Positions 6,009 through 7,218 of a DNA stretch of 7,218 nt are shown here, piece by piece (positions within the stretch are counted from its first letter, which is position 1; every line of letters begins with the position of its first letter). Origin of the DNA: Bdellovibrionales bacterium (lineage in GTDB: Bacteria; Bdellovibrionota; Bdellovibrionia; Bdellovibrionales; UBA1609); the NCBI GenBank assembly GCA_026713205.1, contig JAPOOY010000202.1, positions 1 to 7,218 of the forward strand. Reading direction: 5' to 3'. The notes beneath the pieces were generated by a model, which was given only the letters and a program-made list of their open reading frames with translations, had not been told where the DNA came from and ran no database searches. The translations under genes were made by a program, and so were the position numbers.

Positions 6009-6686
6009 TTAATGTTCTGATTTAATTTCTTTAATCGTTTGGTCTAATTGTTCTAAAAAAGGACCCTCTCTAAAAAAAGAGAGATAACAAAGGCTTAATC
6101 CTAAGGCCACAACCACAGCAGCGGTAAGATTTAAATCGCCTGACTCACTCTTACTGAAAGCTATACCCGTAAGTACAAAGGATCCGCTGACCATACCTGT
6201 CACCATCTTAATATTATATAATATGTCTTGGCGCTTCAGGATTTCAGATCTTAAAGCCCTGTAAGGGAGACCTCCTGAGGCTTTAACTTGATCTAAAGGA
6301 GATACTCCTTTCTTGTTTTTTTGAAGAAGCAGTTTTATAAATCGCTTTTGTCCCAATTTTGAAAAAATGGCGCCTAATATTCCTCTGGGATTTAATATTC
6401 TGAATTCAAATTCGTTTTCCCTTAAAATTTTAGGAGGATTGGAATTGAATAGAAAATGGAGAATATTATTCCCCTCTTCATCAACAGAAGTGTAGATGAT
6501 TTCAGAGGTGGGAGACTTTTTATGCTCTTCTGTTCTCTTAAATAAATGAGTCAGAGGAAAACCGAATTTATTTTTTTGATAAGTGTGTTCCATTAAACTG
6601 TATGTCAGGCTTTCAAAATCTACTTTGGAATAAGCAAAAGGCGAAAAGATAAATAAACCAATTAAGACTATAAAAAGTTTTTTCAT
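6009..6686 (-). CDS. Exported ankyrin-like protein with two membrane segments
   Basis: I recognise no named family. The ATG at 6686 gives 225 residues beginning with a textbook signal peptide (Lys2-Lys3, hydrophobic 4-18, cleavage likely after A-Y-S at 18-20). An in-frame ATG at 6698 would add four residues, but GAGA six bases before 6686 and the usual signal-peptide form favour 6686. Two ankyrin-like pieces are visible: D-E-E-G-N-N-I-L-H-F-L-F (69-80) and N-K-K-G-V-S-P-L-D-Q-V-K (124-135), with helical sequence between them. Two hydrophobic segments near the C terminus (about 161-177 and 186-204) should span the membrane. Export would put the ankyrin part outside the cytoplasm, presumably in the periplasm. 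It has its own promoter (6715-6743) and a weak terminator, so it is probably a single-gene unit. The ankyrin assignment rests on short motifs only. Confidence 0.82.
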   Translation of the reverse strand: MKKLFIVLIGLFIFSPFAYSKVDFESLTYSLMEHTYQKNKFGFPLTHLFKRTEEHKKSPTSEIIYTSVDEEGNNILHFLFNSNPPKILRENEFEFRILNPRGILGAIFSKLGQKRFIKLLLQKNKKGVSPLDQVKASGGLPYRALRSEILKRQDILYNIKMVTGMVSGSFVLTGIAFSKSESGDLNLTAAVVVALGLSLCYLSFFREGPFLEQLDQTIKEIKSEH

Positions 6687-6714
6687 AATGAATCTCATTT
6701 AATTTAACATATTT

Positions 6715-6743
6715 TTAATATGGGAAAAGACAGATTGAGTCAA
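6715..6743 (-). promoter_or_regulatory. Sigma70-like promoter for the exported ankyrin-like gene
   Basis: On the minus strand TTGACT (6743-6738) and TATTAA (6720-6715) are separated by exactly 17 bases. Transcription would start near 6708, giving a leader of about 20 nt before the ATG at 6686. The site lies just past the terminator of the upstream gene. Confidence 0.65.
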
Positions 6744-6752
6744 GGTTCCGGT

Positions 6753-6781
6753 AAAAAAATAAAAATTCCAGGAATCTGGAA
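6753..6781 (-). terminator. Intrinsic terminator of the DUF4143 ATPase gene
   Basis: On the minus strand TTCCAG (6781-6776) and CTGGAA (6771-6766) form a six-base-pair stem with an ATTC loop, followed by TTTTTATTTTTTT (6765-6753). The T run appears only in the minus direction, which matches the gene ending at 6908. The 126 bases between that stop and this hairpin hold nothing I can identify. Confidence 0.75.
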
Positions 6782-6907
6782 AAAATTGGATTTTATTCAT
6801 CTAAAAGAGAATTTGAGGGACTATAAGAGAGCGCAGAAGAAATCTGCTTGCATAAAAAAACGAATTGAGCTGCTCTCTCAGAAAAAGTCAGGCTTTTGCA
6901 CGGGATT

Positions 6908-7218
6908 CTATATCATATTTTCGTATTTACAGAATGCGGAGATGGAAGTCATTATCAGTCCGTCTCCAATCTGCCTGTCACTTCCACTCAGACAAACCTG
7001 ATAAAAAACAGGAATGGAAGTCCGCTCTTTAAAATAGTGAATATTTTTTGAGAAAAGTTTGTTCTGTGTTTTGCACTCAACGGCAAAAAGAGGTTTTCTG
7101 TTTTTAAGAACAACAAAGTCAACTTCCCTTTTATCCGTATCCCTTAAATATCTCAGTTCCATCCTCTCTCCGTTCACATCCTGATGATAATGACAAAATT
7201 TGAGAAGCAGGCAGGCCA
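6908..7218 (-). CDS. DUF4143-domain ATPase, C-terminal part (runs off the right edge)
   Basis: The frame is open from the window edge at 7218 to TAG at 6908-6910, showing the last 102 or so residues. Family knowledge: these proteins pair an N-terminal AAA-type ATPase domain (AAA_14) with a C-terminal DUF4143 domain that has a restriction-endonuclease-like fold; their cellular role is poorly known. Visible here are the helix A-C-L-L-L-K-F-C-H-Y, then E-L-R-Y-L-R-D-T-D-K-R-E-V-D-F-V-V and P-L-F-A-V-E-C-K-T, matching the conserved R-E-V-D-F and E-x-K core, and then I-P-V-F-Y-Q-V. The GTG at 7175-7177 is not the start, because conserved sequence continues upstream of it. The ATPase motifs lie outside the window. 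The C terminus looks complete. Confidence 0.9.
   Translation of the reverse strand, partial: ACLLLKFCHYHQDVNGERMELRYLRDTDKREVDFVVLKNRKPLFAVECKTQNKLFSKNIHYFKERTSIPVFYQVCLSGSDRQIGDGLIMTSISAFCKYENMI

Noticed and set aside
6720..7001. Plus-strand 93-codon frame
   Set aside because: It overlaps the conserved DUF4143 C terminus on the other strand, and its first part runs through the terminator and promoter elements found there. The protein has no recognisable features.

Overview
The window comes from a bacterium with moderate to low G+C, probably Gram-negative. It encodes two proteins with clear Sec-type signal peptides, a full-length Mfd and an ATPase of the DUF4143 class. No gene here fixes the phylum, and I do not name one.

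Left part (1-1240, + strand): a secreted protein with 24 cysteines in three repeats of about 80 residues, spaced almost identically in each repeat. It is followed 36 bases later by a second gene start. This second start repeats the ribosome-binding region and signal peptide of the first nearly base for base, but its frame stops after 57 codons with no cysteine domain. This looks like part of a tandem family of secreted proteins, with one copy truncated or degraded.

Middle left (1241-2208, + strand): two copies, 148 bases apart, of a compact element of about 60 bases. Each copy has its own sigma70-like promoter with a 16-base spacer. Each transcript should begin just before a two-hairpin RNA that ends in a T run. 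Hairpin 2 is constant. The upper half of hairpin 1 differs between copies at many positions, yet nearly all of its pairs are kept. The second copy ends six bases before the ATG of an A+T-rich gene for a NYN-domain (PIN-like) ribonuclease. This RNA-plus-nuclease arrangement is the most interesting part of the window.

Right part (2232-7218, - strand): housekeeping and accessory genes read leftward. First, entering from the right edge, is the C-terminal end of a DUF4143 ATPase, closed by an intrinsic terminator. Next is a well-formed promoter driving an exported ankyrin-like protein with two predicted membrane segments. Last is mfd, the transcription-repair coupling factor, with a complete translocase motor but a divergent middle region. 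mfd converges on the NYN gene. The 232 bases between them hold only a doubtful small minus-strand reading frame and a hairpin without a T run.
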